DNA of 51,074 nucleotides from Clostridium sp. (GTDB lineage: Bacteria > Bacillota > Clostridia > Clostridiales > Clostridiaceae): the NCBI GenBank assembly GCA_029851835.1, contig JARKVD010000002.1, positions 1 to 51,074 of the forward strand, written 5' to 3'. The position numbers were made by a program, and so were the translations under genes. Positions within the stretch are counted from its first letter, which is position 1, and the number at the start of each line of letters is the position of its first letter. Under the pieces are notes generated by a model. The model had not been told where the DNA came from. It ran no database searches and worked only from the letters and a program-made list of their open reading frames with translations. This document shows, in pieces, positions 34,979-43,323 of this stretch.

Positions 34979-35866
34979 ATGAATGAACAAGAATTAAAAT
35001 CAATGGTTGAAAAGTTATTAGTAGATATGATAGGAAAAGCTGGAGTAAACAATATTGCAAACGAAGTTGCATGCAAGGCTAGTGGGGCATCAGTTGTTGA
35101 TGAAAATGGATGCATTCCAGATATTACAGCTATAGATTTAAAAAAACAGCTTTTAGTTGAAAATCCTCATGATAGAGAAGGATATCTTAAAATGAAACAG
35201 AAGACACCAGCAAGAATCGGTGTTGGGCGTGCAGGAACTAGATATAAAACTATTACTCAGCTAAGAGTTAGGGCAGACCACGCAGCAGCTCAAGACTCAG
35301 TTTTCTCCTATGTTAATGAAGATTTTATAAAAGCTAATGGATTAATTCCAGTTAACACAATGTGCCATGATAAGGATGAATACTTAACTCGTCCGGATCT
35401 TGGAAGAAGATTTGATGAGGAAACTACTAAGTTTATAAAAGATAAGTTTTCAGGCCAGAAGGTACTTTTAGTTGTTGGTGATGGTTTAAGTTCAGCTGCC
35501 ATTGAAGCTAACATTAAAGAAATAATCCCAGCTATTAAGCAAGGATTAAAAATGTATGGAATTGAGATAGGAGATATATTATTTGTTAAGCATGCCAGAG
35601 TTGGAGCAATGGATGCTATTGGTGATGCAACAGGTGCAGAAGTGGTATGTATCCTAGTTGGTGAAAGACCAGGGCTAGTTACAGCCGAATCCATGAGTGC
35701 ATATATAGCATACAAACCAACAGCAAATATGCCAGAGGCTAACAGAACCGTTATCTCTAACATCCATAAGGGTGGTACTACAGCCGTTGAAGCTGGAGCT
35801 CACGTAGCTGAACTTATTAAGCTAATGCTTGATAAGAAGGCATCTGGAATAAACTTAAAAATATAA
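34979..35866 (+). CDS. eutC: Ethanolamine ammonia-lyase light chain EutC
   Basis: The small subunit of the ammonia-lyase; it binds the cobalamin with EutB, and its N-terminus targets the enzyme to the shell in Salmonella. It has 295 residues, a usual length, with an amphipathic N-terminal helix ([20 protein letters not shown]). Conserved blocks are [30 protein letters not shown] and [20 protein letters not shown] precedes the ATG. Confidence 0.96.
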   Translation: MNEQELKSMVEKLLVDMIGKAGVNNIANEVACKASGASVVDENGCIPDITAIDLKKQLLVENPHDREGYLKMKQKTPARIGVGRAGTRYKTITQLRVRADHAAAQDSVFSYVNEDFIKANGLIPVNTMCHDKDEYLTRPDLGRRFDEETTKFIKDKFSGQKVLLVVGDGLSSAAIEANIKEIIPAIKQGLKMYGIEIGDILFVKHARVGAMDAIGDATGAEVVCILVGERPGLVTAESMSAYIAYKPTANMPEANRTVISNIHKGGTTAVEAGAHVAELIKLMLDKKASGINLKI

Positions 35867-35883
35867 TTTAGGGGGAATTCATT

Positions 35884-36537
35884 ATGATTAATGAACCACT
35901 ACGTGCGACCGTATTAGGATCAAAGATGATTTCAAATTTAAGTCAGGAAATGTGCAATAGATTGGAATTACCTGAAGGGCATAGATGTATAGGAATTATC
36001 ACCGCTGACAGTGACGACGTTACTTATACAGCCCTTGATGAGGCTACTAAGGCTTCGGAGGTTGAGGTGGTTTATGCACGTTCAATGTATGCAGGAGCAG
36101 CTAATGCTTCAACTAAACTAGCAGGAGAAGTTATAGGAATAATTTCAGGACCAAGTCCAGCGGAAGTAAGAAGTGGATTAAATGCTGCTATATCCTTCAT
36201 TGAAACTGGAGCTCACTTTGTAAGTGCTAATGAAGATAATTCAATAGCCTATTATTCACACTGTGTGTCAAGAACAGGGACTTATCTTTCAAAGGTAGCT
36301 GGTGTAAAAGAGGGAGAAGCATTAGCTTATCTGGTAGCACCTCCAATGGAAGCTATTTATGGAATAGATGCTGCAATGAAGGCTGCAGATGTGGAAATGA
36401 AAGAGTTCTTTACACCTCCAACTGAAACAAACTATGCTGGAGCACTACTTACTGGTACTCAATCAGCATGTAAAGCAGCATGTGATGCTTTTGCAGAAGC
36501 AGTTAAATCGGTTGCTCAAGAACCAAAGAACTATTAG
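35884..36537 (+). CDS. eutL: Ethanolamine microcompartment shell protein EutL
   Basis: A trimeric shell protein with two permuted BMC domains (BMC-T) that forms a gated central pore thought to pass larger molecules. The 217 residues match Salmonella EutL in length and sequence: RATVLGSKMISNLSQEM near the start and TGAHFVSANEDNSIAYYSHC in the middle. AGGGGGAA precedes the ATG. It sits between the lyase and a second shell gene. Confidence 0.95.
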   Translation: MINEPLRATVLGSKMISNLSQEMCNRLELPEGHRCIGIITADSDDVTYTALDEATKASEVEVVYARSMYAGAANASTKLAGEVIGIISGPSPAEVRSGLNAAISFIETGAHFVSANEDNSIAYYSHCVSRTGTYLSKVAGVKEGEALAYLVAPPMEAIYGIDAAMKAADVEMKEFFTPPTETNYAGALLTGTQSACKAACDAFAEAVKSVAQEPKNY

Positions 36538-36555
36538 ATTAGATAGAGCTTAATT

Positions 36556-37305
36556 ATGAGTAAAGCATTAGGTTTAATAGAGGTCAATGGATATCTGGCA
36601 GCAGTGGAAGCTGCAGATTCTGCACTAAAGGCTGCCGGAGTTACTTTGATTGGTCTTGAGAAAGTAAATGCTGCCATTACGGTAGTAAAATTAACTGGTG
36701 ATGTGGCTGCGGTAAAGGCTGCTGTTGATGCTGGTACAGCTGCAGCAGAAGCTTTAGGAAGGTTAAGAACTTCCCATGTTATACCAAGACTTGATGAGCA
36801 GTTAACGAGAATTATTGCGTCAAAGAAGGTTGAAACTAAGTCAGAAGTAAAAATAAATGAAACAGCTGATCAAAATGAAGCTATAGAAATCAAGGATGAA
36901 GCTATAGTAAAAGATAATCCAGTTGAAATAAAGGAAGAAGAATTTGAAGTAAAAGATAAAGATATAGAAAACTCAATGGAAGCAGAACTAGAAAAAAAGG
37001 CTAAGGAAGAGGCTGTTGAAGAGTTTATAGATGAATTGATAGAAGCTAAAAATAAAGCTATCAGCAAGGAAAAGGTTTTGGAACCTATTCCTACTATCAG
37101 TGAGACAGAACAAAAGCCAAAGGCTAAGGCTATGGCCTTAGAAATAGAAGAAGGTAAGGCTGATTTAAATTCTATGAAGGTTGAAGCGCTAAGAAGACTT
37201 GCTAGAAACTTAAAGCTTCCAATGACAAACAAACAAATCAAATTTGCAAAAAAAGATGAACTTATCAGAGCAATAGAGGAAAACAATAAAGTGGGTGATA
37301 AATAA
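36556..37305 (+). CDS. BMC shell protein with acidic linker and SAP/Rho-N-like C-terminal domain (EutK-like)
   Basis: A 249-residue shell-type protein. Residues 1-90 are a standard BMC domain (ALGLIEVNGYLAAVEAADSA, then the HVIPR end). Residues 91-200 form a long Glu/Lys-rich, probably coiled linker. Residues 203-245 (LNSMKVEALRRLARNLKL to KDELIRAIEE) resemble SAP, HeH or Rho N-terminal helices, which often bind nucleic acid. E. coli EutK also has a BMC domain and a different C-terminal helix-turn-helix, so this is functionally EutK-like. The start lacks a good ribosome site, unlike its neighbours, and may give low expression. Its stop overlaps the eutE start (TAATG), so the two are coupled. 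Confidence 0.85.
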   Translation: MSKALGLIEVNGYLAAVEAADSALKAAGVTLIGLEKVNAAITVVKLTGDVAAVKAAVDAGTAAAEALGRLRTSHVIPRLDEQLTRIIASKKVETKSEVKINETADQNEAIEIKDEAIVKDNPVEIKEEEFEVKDKDIENSMEAELEKKAKEEAVEEFIDELIEAKNKAISKEKVLEPIPTISETEQKPKAKAMALEIEEGKADLNSMKVEALRRLARNLKLPMTNKQIKFAKKDELIRAIEENNKVGDK

Positions 37306-38774
37306 TGGAATTAATCGACAAGGACCTAGCGTCCATTCAAGAGGTTAGAAATTTACTAAAAGTAGCTAAGGTGGCTCAAGAAAAACTTGCAAAGATGTCT
37401 CAGGAAGAGATAGACAAAATAGTAAAAGCTATAGCTGAAGCATCTGCTGCCAATGCAGAAAAGCTTGCAAAAATGGCAGTTGAAGAAACTGGTTTTGGTA
37501 TCTGGCAGGATAAAGTTATAAAAAATATATTTGGTTCAACTTATGTGTATGAATACATAAAAGATTTAAAAACAGTTGGAATAATAGCTGAAGATAATGA
37601 AAAAAAAATATGGGACATTGCTGTACCAATGGGAGTTATAGCAGGAATTATTCCATCCACAAACCCAACTTCAACAGCTATGTATAAAACACTGATTTCT
37701 ATTAAGGCTGGAAACTCAATAGTTTTATCACCACACCCTGGTGCTAAAAAAGCTATATTAGAAACAGTAAGAATTATGAATGAAGCTGCCCTTAAAGCTG
37801 GATGTCCAGAAGGAGCAATAGGATGTATTTCTATTCCAACTCTTCAAGCAACTCAAGAGTTGATGAGCAGTAACGATACAGCTATGATTCTTGCAACAGG
37901 TGGTGGAGCAATGGTTAAGGCAGCTTACTCATCTGGAAATCCAGCACTTGGAGTTGGACCTGGTAACGGCCCATCCTTCATTGATAAGAGTGCAAATATT
38001 CCTCTTGCAGTTAAGAGAATTATGGACTCTAAGACTTTTGATAATGGTACAATTTGCGCATCAGAGCAGTCTGTAATAATGGAAGAATGCATAAAAGATA
38101 AGGTTGTTGCTGAGTTTAAGAAGCAAGGTGGATACTTCTTAAACAAAGAAGAAGCTGCACAGCTTGGCAAGTTCATTATGAGAGCTAATGGTTCTATGAA
38201 CCCTCAAATTGTTGGAAAGAGTGTTGCTGCAATAGTAAAACTTGCAGGTTTAACTAATGTTCCATCAACAGCTAGAGTACTTATAGCAGAAGAGACAGAA
38301 GTTGGTCATGATGTACCATATTCTAGAGAAAAATTAGCTCCAATATTGGCTTTTTATGTAGAGAAAAATATTGATGATATTGAAGCAAAATGCAAGGCTA
38401 TACTTCACAACGAAGGAGCAGGACACACTTTTTCAATGCATTGTGAAGATGAGTCAATTGTAAGAAGATTTGCTTTAAGCATGCCTGTATCTAGAATACC
38501 TGTTAATACACCAAGTACATTAGGAGGAATAGGAGCATCAATAAACCTAATTCCAGCATTGACTCTTGGTTGTGGAGCCATTGGAGGAAGTGCAACTTCA
38601 GATAACGTTGGACCACTTCATCTAATGAATCTTAAGAAGGTTGGATATGGAGTAAAAGAAATTGAGGACTTTAGAACTCCGACTGTTTCAAGAAGTTGTT
38701 CAGGTGTATCTTCTACGGATACCAATGAATTAATAGATCTTTTAGTAAAAAAAATAATCAATGAATTGAGATAG
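37305..38774 (+). CDS. eutE: CoA-acylating acetaldehyde dehydrogenase EutE
   Basis: EutE oxidises acetaldehyde to acetyl-CoA with NAD and CoA inside the microcompartment. The 489-residue aldehyde dehydrogenase has the catalytic cysteine in NGTICASEQS (Cys251). Conserved blocks are IIPSTNPTSTAMYK and GVGPGNGP. The N-terminal helix (about 1-20) precedes the catalytic fold and may be an encapsulation peptide. The start overlaps the stop of the preceding shell gene by one base. It competes with EutG for acetaldehyde and supplies the PduL-type transferase. Confidence 0.95.
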   Translation: MELIDKDLASIQEVRNLLKVAKVAQEKLAKMSQEEIDKIVKAIAEASAANAEKLAKMAVEETGFGIWQDKVIKNIFGSTYVYEYIKDLKTVGIIAEDNEKKIWDIAVPMGVIAGIIPSTNPTSTAMYKTLISIKAGNSIVLSPHPGAKKAILETVRIMNEAALKAGCPEGAIGCISIPTLQATQELMSSNDTAMILATGGGAMVKAAYSSGNPALGVGPGNGPSFIDKSANIPLAVKRIMDSKTFDNGTICASEQSVIMEECIKDKVVAEFKKQGGYFLNKEEAAQLGKFIMRANGSMNPQIVGKSVAAIVKLAGLTNVPSTARVLIAEETEVGHDVPYSREKLAPILAFYVEKNIDDIEAKCKAILHNEGAGHTFSMHCEDESIVRRFALSMPVSRIPVNTPSTLGGIGASINLIPALTLGCGAIGGSATSDNVGPLHLMNLKKVGYGVKEIEDFRTPTVSRSCSGVSSTDTNELIDLLVKKIINELR

Positions 38775-38813
38775 AAGAAGCTTAAATAAAAATAGAATTT
38801 AGGAGGAAATAAA

Positions 38814-39104
38814 ATGGCAAACGCTAACGCATTAGGTATGATTGAAACAAAAGGATTAGTTGCAGCTATAGAAGCTGCAGATGCTATGGTAAAAGCTGCT
38901 AACGTTCAGTTAGTAGGAAAAGAACAAGTAGGTGGAGGACTTGTTACAGTTCTAGTTAGAGGTGATGTTGGAGCAGTCAAAGCTGCCACTGATGCAGGTG
39001 CTGCAGCTGCTGAAAGAGTTGGAGAATTACTTTCAGTTCACGTTATACCAAGACCACACTTTGAGGTTGATGCTATTCTCCCTAAGAGTGCTACAACTCT
39101 ATAG
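38814..39104 (+). CDS. eutM: Ethanolamine microcompartment major shell protein EutM
   Basis: A 96-residue hexameric BMC protein that makes most of the shell faces. The sequence [20 protein letters not shown] and the end HVIPRPH are hallmarks of EutM/PduA. TAGGAGG precedes the ATG at 38814. After its stop come a hairpin (39113-39147) and a dispersed repeat before the next gene. In some Firmicutes eut operons the eutT adenosyltransferase gene lies at this place. Confidence 0.97.
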   Translation: MANANALGMIETKGLVAAIEAADAMVKAANVQLVGKEQVGGGLVTVLVRGDVGAVKAATDAGAAAAERVGELLSVHVIPRPHFEVDAILPKSATTL

Positions 39105-39112
39105 TGAAAAGG

Positions 39113-39143
39113 AAGAGATGTACTGTATAGACGGTGCATCTCT
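39113..39143 (+). other. Intercistronic hairpin in the eut operon
   Basis: AGAGATGTAC pairs with GGTGCATCTCT (one G-T pair). No T-tract follows. It lies 10 bases after eutM and may stabilise the upstream mRNA for the abundant shell protein or cause partial termination. Confidence 0.55.
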
Positions 39144-39144
39144 T

Positions 39145-39224
39145 AAGTGAAGCTCTAAATTCATTTTGATTTAGTTAGATGAACTTACTCCACTGAGTGA
39201 AATGCGGTGGAGATCTCCTTAACA
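39145..39224 (+). repeat. Dispersed two-hairpin repeat, intact copy C
   Basis: It starts AAGTGAAGCT, then stem 1 CTAAAT...ATTTAG, TTAGATGAACTTACTCC, then stem 2 CTCCAC...GTGGAG and ends TCTCCTTAA. Stem 2 keeps pairing although both arms differ from the CCTT/AAGG of other copies. Confidence 0.75.
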
Positions 39225-39250
39225 TTAAAAATTTTAATGGAGGAATGAAT

Positions 39251-39886
39251 ATGAATAATCTTTTACAAGAAGTTATAGATGAAGTAGTAAAAAGAGTTAA
39301 GCAGGAAGCATTTATAGAGGTTGAAGCCTCAGGAAGACATATTCACTTATGTAAAGAACATATAGATGAATTATTTGGACCAGGACATACACTTAAAAAA
39401 ATTAAGGATTTATCACAACCAGGTCAATACGCTTGTGAGGAAAGGGTTACCGTAACGGGACCTAAAGGTTCTTTAAAAAATGTTATAGTTCTTGGACCAG
39501 CAAGAAAAGATACTCAAGTAGAGGTATCTCTGACAGATGCTTTAGTTTTAGGAATAAAAGTACCAGTCAAAGAGAGTGGACATATTGATAATACTCCAGG
39601 AATAACAATTTCCACAGATAGAGCATCAGTAACTATTGATAAGGGTGTAATCGTAGCTAAAAGACACATACATATTACACCAGAGGAAGCAGTTAAATTT
39701 GGAGTAAAAGATAAGGAAATTGTTATGGCTCGTGTTTATGGTGATAGAGAGTTAATTTTTGATGATGTAGTAATTAGGGTAAATCCAAATTTTAGAACTT
39801 ATATGCACATAGATTATGATGAAGCAAATGCATGTGGATTTAAAAAAGGTACACTTTGCTCAATTATAAAGCATAAAGAACTTTAA
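39251..39886 (+). CDS. Phosphate acyltransferase, PduL type (EutD function)
   Basis: It converts acetyl-CoA and phosphate to acetyl-phosphate and free CoA, recycling CoA within the shell and enabling ATP synthesis. The family is PduL, not the Pta-like EutD of enterobacteria. The zinc ligands lie in GRHIHL (His30, His32) and KRHIHITPEEA, with a later conserved MHIDYDEANACG. I place the start at ATG 39251 since TGGAGGA ends at 39244; upstream in-frame starts would run into the repeat. The N-terminal helix (NNLLQEVIDEVVKRVKQEA) resembles an encapsulation peptide. The product is 211 residues. Confidence 0.92.
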   Translation: MNNLLQEVIDEVVKRVKQEAFIEVEASGRHIHLCKEHIDELFGPGHTLKKIKDLSQPGQYACEERVTVTGPKGSLKNVIVLGPARKDTQVEVSLTDALVLGIKVPVKESGHIDNTPGITISTDRASVTIDKGVIVAKRHIHITPEEAVKFGVKDKEIVMARVYGDRELIFDDVVIRVNPNFRTYMHIDYDEANACGFKKGTLCSIIKHKEL

Positions 39887-40030
39887 AATTTTGAGTTTGC
39901 AGTAATTACGTTTAAGTAAGGAATATAGGTAAAGTTTCTTATGAGAATTGCAATATAAATTAAATATTAAGTAGTTGTTAGAATGTTAAAAAGTATATCT
40001 TAAATTAAGCCTTAATTAGGGGGCATGGAT

Positions 40031-40708
40031 ATGAATTACGATGAGATTGTGGACTTAATAGTTGATGAGGTATATAACAAAATAAATTGCTCAAAAAATT
40101 CAAGAAGTCCATTAAAAAAAATAGCTGTAGCGATGACGGAAGAAAATATAGATGAGATAATAAAAATCCTGGGAAATGATTATCAAATATCAGTTTACGG
40201 GAATGAAGGTATAGAAGGAGATATAATTATAATTCCAGCTTTATCTTTGGAATCTATGGCTAATCTTGCTACTCTTGTAACAGACAGCGCAGCAGAAGGT
40301 TTTGTAATAAGAATGCTTATGAGAGGTAAAGAGGTATACGTACTAGAGAATGGATTAGAGTATAGAAGGTATAAGAATACGGCTCCAAGAGCACTCTATA
40401 GTAAATACTTAGATTTTGAGCAGCAAATCAAATTAAATGGAATTAAGATTATAGGCTATATTGGTGAAATTAAGAAAGCTGATAAAAATCTATTAAGAGA
40501 TGTTGAACCTACTAAAAATGAGGGTATTTTTAGTAATAGTTCATCTGAAGAAATAGAAATTAGGAATAAAAAGGTTATTAATGAATCAGAAATAAGAAAT
40601 AGAATTATTCCAGGAATAGAAATAATCGTAATAGATAAAAAAAGCATTATTACTCCATTAGCTACTGATTTCATAAAAACTCATAACCTAAGAGTTAAGA
40701 GGGTTTAG
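40031..40708 (+). CDS. Conserved ethanolamine-utilisation protein of unknown function
   Basis: A 225-residue protein with an N-terminal amphipathic helix (YDEIVDLIVDEVYNKI) like an encapsulation peptide. A Rossmann-like region (about 28-100) follows, then a polar linker. The C-terminal block GIEIIVIDKKSIITPLATDF ends in HNLRVKRV and resembles the ITPLA-type ending of other microcompartment-associated proteins. The position between pduL and eutN is the same as an unassigned gene in Listeria-type eut operons (family TIGR02536, from memory). I choose ATG 40031 over 40025 because AGGGGG ends only one base before 40025. The role could be structural or enzymatic; nothing catalytic is evident. Confidence 0.75.
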   Translation: MNYDEIVDLIVDEVYNKINCSKNSRSPLKKIAVAMTEENIDEIIKILGNDYQISVYGNEGIEGDIIIIPALSLESMANLATLVTDSAAEGFVIRMLMRGKEVYVLENGLEYRRYKNTAPRALYSKYLDFEQQIKLNGIKIIGYIGEIKKADKNLLRDVEPTKNEGIFSNSSSEEIEIRNKKVINESEIRNRIIPGIEIIVIDKKSIITPLATDFIKTHNLRVKRV

Positions 40709-40720
40709 TGGAGGCATAAG

Positions 40721-40993
40721 ATGATTATTGGAAAAGTAGTAGGAAAATTGTGGTCTACTAGAAAGGATGAAAAGCTTAATGGCCAGAAGTTCTTAATAGT
40801 AAAGACAATGAAGAACAAAAATAAGATGGATGACAGCTTACTAGTATGTGCTGATAGTATTGGGGCAGGTGCTGGAGATTTAGTTCTTATAGTAAAAGGT
40901 GGTTCTGCAAGAGTATCTGTAGGAGATAAAGATATCCCTATAGATACTGCTATTGTGGGAATTATAGACACAATCGAGGTAGAAGATGAGTAG
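40721..40993 (+). CDS. eutN: Microcompartment vertex protein EutN
   Basis: A 90-residue pentameric shell protein of the EutN/CcmL family that closes the vertices. The start MIIGKVVGKLWSTRKDEKLNG and the internal GAGAGDLVLIVKGGSAR are diagnostic. GGAGG precedes the ATG. Its end overlaps the next gene by eight bases, suggesting coupled translation. Confidence 0.95.
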   Translation: MIIGKVVGKLWSTRKDEKLNGQKFLIVKTMKNKNKMDDSLLVCADSIGAGAGDLVLIVKGGSARVSVGDKDIPIDTAIVGIIDTIEVEDE

Positions 40994-41531
40994 GAGCATT
41001 GCATCATTTGAATTTAAGAGCATAAGCAAAGGGACTGAAGTTACAGATGAAATGATAAAACTGGCAGAAGTTCAGATTATTCTTTTCAGAGTAATTTGCC
41101 CTGGAAGGTTATTGGTGATTCTAGCAGGAGAAGAAGATGCCGTTAAAACTGTCTTTAATAGAGGAAATGAAGCTGGCAATGGTCAGATTTTAGATAGTTC
41201 TATAATTAGCGGAGTAAAAGATACAGTTATTCAGGCACTTACTACCAGGATTATCATGCCTTCTAAAGGTGCAGTAGGATTATTTGAAACAATGACTATA
41301 AGCAGTGGAATTAAAGCATTAGACAGTACTTTAAAAGGTGGAAACTTGAATATTGTTAAATTACAGATGGCGTCTGGAATAAGTGGAAGATTAGTTTTTA
41401 CTGTGTCTGGTGATGTTAGTGATGTAGAACAAGGACTTAAAAGTGGAAAAGATGCTATTGAAGCTAGACGTATAATTAATACATCAATAATAAGATCTCC
41501 AGATGAAATGATTCTAAAATACATAACATAA
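40986..41531 (+). CDS. Tandem BMC shell protein, PduT-like, probable Fe-S site
   Basis: A 181-residue trimeric shell protein with two BMC domains (about 1-90 and 95-181). It resembles PduT: SIASFEFKSISKGTEVTDEM at the start and FRVICPGRLLVIL around Cys38. In PduT, Cys38 from three subunits binds a [4Fe-4S] cluster at the pore. Cys38 is the only cysteine here, so the same role is likely. The second domain has GLFETMTISSGIKALDS. It overlaps eutN by eight bases. A PduT-type protein in a eut operon suggests electron transfer across the shell or replacement of iron-sulfur centres; this is inference. Confidence 0.85.
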   Translation: MSRSIASFEFKSISKGTEVTDEMIKLAEVQIILFRVICPGRLLVILAGEEDAVKTVFNRGNEAGNGQILDSSIISGVKDTVIQALTTRIIMPSKGAVGLFETMTISSGIKALDSTLKGGNLNIVKLQMASGISGRLVFTVSGDVSDVEQGLKSGKDAIEARRIINTSIIRSPDEMILKYIT

Positions 41532-41559
41532 GAATTATAAAGTAACAGGAGATGAAGTG

Positions 41560-42651
41560 ATGGGAATAAATGAAATAATCGTATATATTATGGTTATATT
41601 TATGGTATTAGGAGCCCTAGACAAATGTATAGGTAATAGATTTGGATTGGGCGAAAAATTTGAAGAAGGTTTCATGGCAATGGGTTCTCTTGCCCTTGCA
41701 ATGGTTGGGGTTATATCTTTAGCACCGGTATTAGCAACTGTTTTAAAACCAGTAGTAGTACCTGTTTTTAACTTTTTAGGAGCTGACCCTGGAATGTTTG
41801 GAGGAACTCTTCTTGCTAATGATATGGGTGGAGCAGCTCTTTCAGCAGAGTTAGCTGTAAATCCACAAGTAGGTTTATTTGGAGGATTAATTGTAGGTTC
41901 AATGATGGGAGTTACTATAGTATTTACTATTCCAGTAGCCCTTGGAATCATAGAGGAATCAGACCAAAGATTTTTAGCACTTGGAGTACTTGCAGGGATA
42001 ATTACAATTCCGATAGGTTCCTTTGTTGGAGGTTTAGTAGCTGGCTTTCCGGTAATGTTGGTTCTAAGAAACCTAATTCCTATAGTTATTATTGCAGCAC
42101 TTATTGCATTAGGACTATGGAAATTTGAAAATGCAGTCATTAAAGGCTTCACTGTATTTGGTAAATTTGTTGTTATTATAATTACTTTAGGTCTGGCTGC
42201 AGCTGTAGTTGAAAAACTTACAGGTATAGTTTTAATTCCAGGGATGAATCCAATCGAAGAAGGTATAACAATAGTTGGCGATATAGCCATTGTATTAGCT
42301 GGAGCCTTCCCACTTGTATATGTAATTACTAAAGTATTCAAGAAGCCTCTTATGGGATTAGGAAAAGTTTTAAAGATGAATGATGTTGCGGCAGCAGGAT
42401 TAGTTGCAACTTTAGCTAATAGTATTCCAATGTTTGGAATGATGAAGGATATGGATGACAGAGGTAAGGTTATTAACGTTGCTTTTGCTGTGTCAGCAGC
42501 CTTTGTATTTGGAGACCACCTTGGATTTACGGCAGGCTTTAACTCAACAATGATACTACCTATGATAGTAGGTAAATTAGTAGCAGGAATAACAGCTGTA
42601 ATTGTAGCTACATTTATAGCAGGTAGTGTGTCAGGTAAGAAGGAGGCTTAA
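41560..42651 (+). CDS. eutH: Ethanolamine transporter EutH
   Basis: A 363-residue integral membrane protein with about ten spans. It promotes ethanolamine uptake at low pH or low substrate. The match is clear over the whole length: FGLGEKFEEGFMAMGSLALA near residue 30, LLANDMGGAALS, and AFVFGDHLGFTAG near the end. I chose ATG 41560 (AGGAGA six bases upstream) over the GTG at 41557. It is slightly shorter than enterobacterial EutH, as usual for Firmicutes. It is six bases from eutQ. Confidence 0.95.
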   Translation: MGINEIIVYIMVIFMVLGALDKCIGNRFGLGEKFEEGFMAMGSLALAMVGVISLAPVLATVLKPVVVPVFNFLGADPGMFGGTLLANDMGGAALSAELAVNPQVGLFGGLIVGSMMGVTIVFTIPVALGIIEESDQRFLALGVLAGIITIPIGSFVGGLVAGFPVMLVLRNLIPIVIIAALIALGLWKFENAVIKGFTVFGKFVVIIITLGLAAAVVEKLTGIVLIPGMNPIEEGITIVGDIAIVLAGAFPLVYVITKVFKKPLMGLGKVLKMNDVAAAGLVATLANSIPMFGMMKDMDDRGKVINVAFAVSAAFVFGDHLGFTAGFNSTMILPMIVGKLVAGITAVIVATFIAGSVSGKKEA

Positions 42652-42656
42652 ACAAA

Positions 42657-43139
42657 ATGGACATTGATAAAAGCACATTAGAAAGGTTAGTTAGACAAAT
42701 TATCGAAGAAAAAGTTGGAGGAACTGCTAGCCAAGATAGTAGTGATAACGCAGTGGATTATATGAGAAATAAAGATGTTAGTGGAGTTATTTCTGTAAAG
42801 CTTCCAACTGTTAGAGTTAGTGAAAAAGACAGAATGGATACAGGTACTGCAAGTGATATAGTTTATACTAAAGATTTATTTACCCTTGAAGAAAGTCCTA
42901 GACTTGGATGTGGTGTTATGGAAATGAAACAAACCACATTTGATTGGACATTAAATTATGATGAGATAGATTATGTAATTGATGGACACTTAGATATAGT
43001 GGTTGGAGGAAGTATCGTTTCAGCAGATGCTGGAGAATTAATTCTAATACCTAAGGGAAGTAAAATTAAGTTCTCAGTGCCTAATTATGCCAAATTTATT
43101 TATGTAACATATCCAGCAGATTGGGCAAATCAAGGTTAA
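42657..43139 (+). CDS. eutQ: Ethanolamine utilisation cupin protein EutQ
   Basis: A 160-residue protein with a C-terminal cupin barrel (about 60-155; VDYMRNKDVSGV, CGVMEMKQTTFDWTLNYDEI, then VISAD-like loops). Salmonella EutQ has 229 residues and acetate kinase activity has been reported; it also helps shell assembly. The N-terminal helix (DKSTLERLVRQIIEEKV) resembles an encapsulation signal. AAGGAGG precedes the ATG. It is the last gene before the operon terminator. Confidence 0.92.
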   Translation: MDIDKSTLERLVRQIIEEKVGGTASQDSSDNAVDYMRNKDVSGVISVKLPTVRVSEKDRMDTGTASDIVYTKDLFTLEESPRLGCGVMEMKQTTFDWTLNYDEIDYVIDGHLDIVVGGSIVSADAGELILIPKGSKIKFSVPNYAKFIYVTYPADWANQG

Positions 43140-43149
43140 AAATAATATT

Positions 43150-43200
43150 AAACAGATTAAAGCCTAAGACTAAAAAGTCTTAGGCTTTAATCTGTTTGTT
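43150..43200 (+). terminator. Terminator of the eut operon
   Basis: A perfect 22-bp stem (43150-43171 with 43176-43197) around AAAA, with a short T-rich end. This is one of the strongest hairpins in the window and lies 11 bases after eutQ. It may also stop the minus-strand small gene that converges on it. Confidence 0.9.
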
Positions 43201-43215
43201 AAGACATGTGGTGGA

Positions 43216-43323
43216 TTAAAATGTTTCTGATTTTGATAAGTATTGAGGTCTTTTTTTCTTAGTGGCTACTATTGCTGTACAAGCAGCGCAGGTAACGGCT
43301 AATAGTATTAATGCTTTTTTCAT
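43216..43323 (-). CDS. Small hypothetical membrane peptide, 35 residues
   Basis: An ATG at 43323 with a strong GGGAGGT six bases upstream on the minus strand encodes 35 residues. MKKALILLAVTCAACTAIVATKK is a hydrophobic span followed by a KKKRPQYLSKSETF tail. It could be a membrane peptide or short lipoprotein; cysteines at 12 and 15 are notable. The gene ends near the operon terminator. No family is certain. Confidence 0.6.
   Translation of the reverse strand: MKKALILLAVTCAACTAIVATKKKRPQYLSKSETF

Noticed and set aside
38962-39150. 62-codon frame overlapping eutM in another frame
   Set aside because: It overlaps eutM and the hairpin after it, has no ribosome site, and its composition is that of an out-of-frame reading.
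41535-42341. 268-codon open frame antisense to eutH
   Set aside because: It mirrors eutH almost exactly, has a Thr/Pro/Ile/Asn-rich composition typical of antisense reading of a membrane gene, and has no supporting ribosome site.
27714-43139. LacI-family protein as the eut operon repressor
   Set aside because: Only one imperfect half-site is present upstream of eutS and the protein is co-transcribed with a sugar ATPase. The evidence is too weak.
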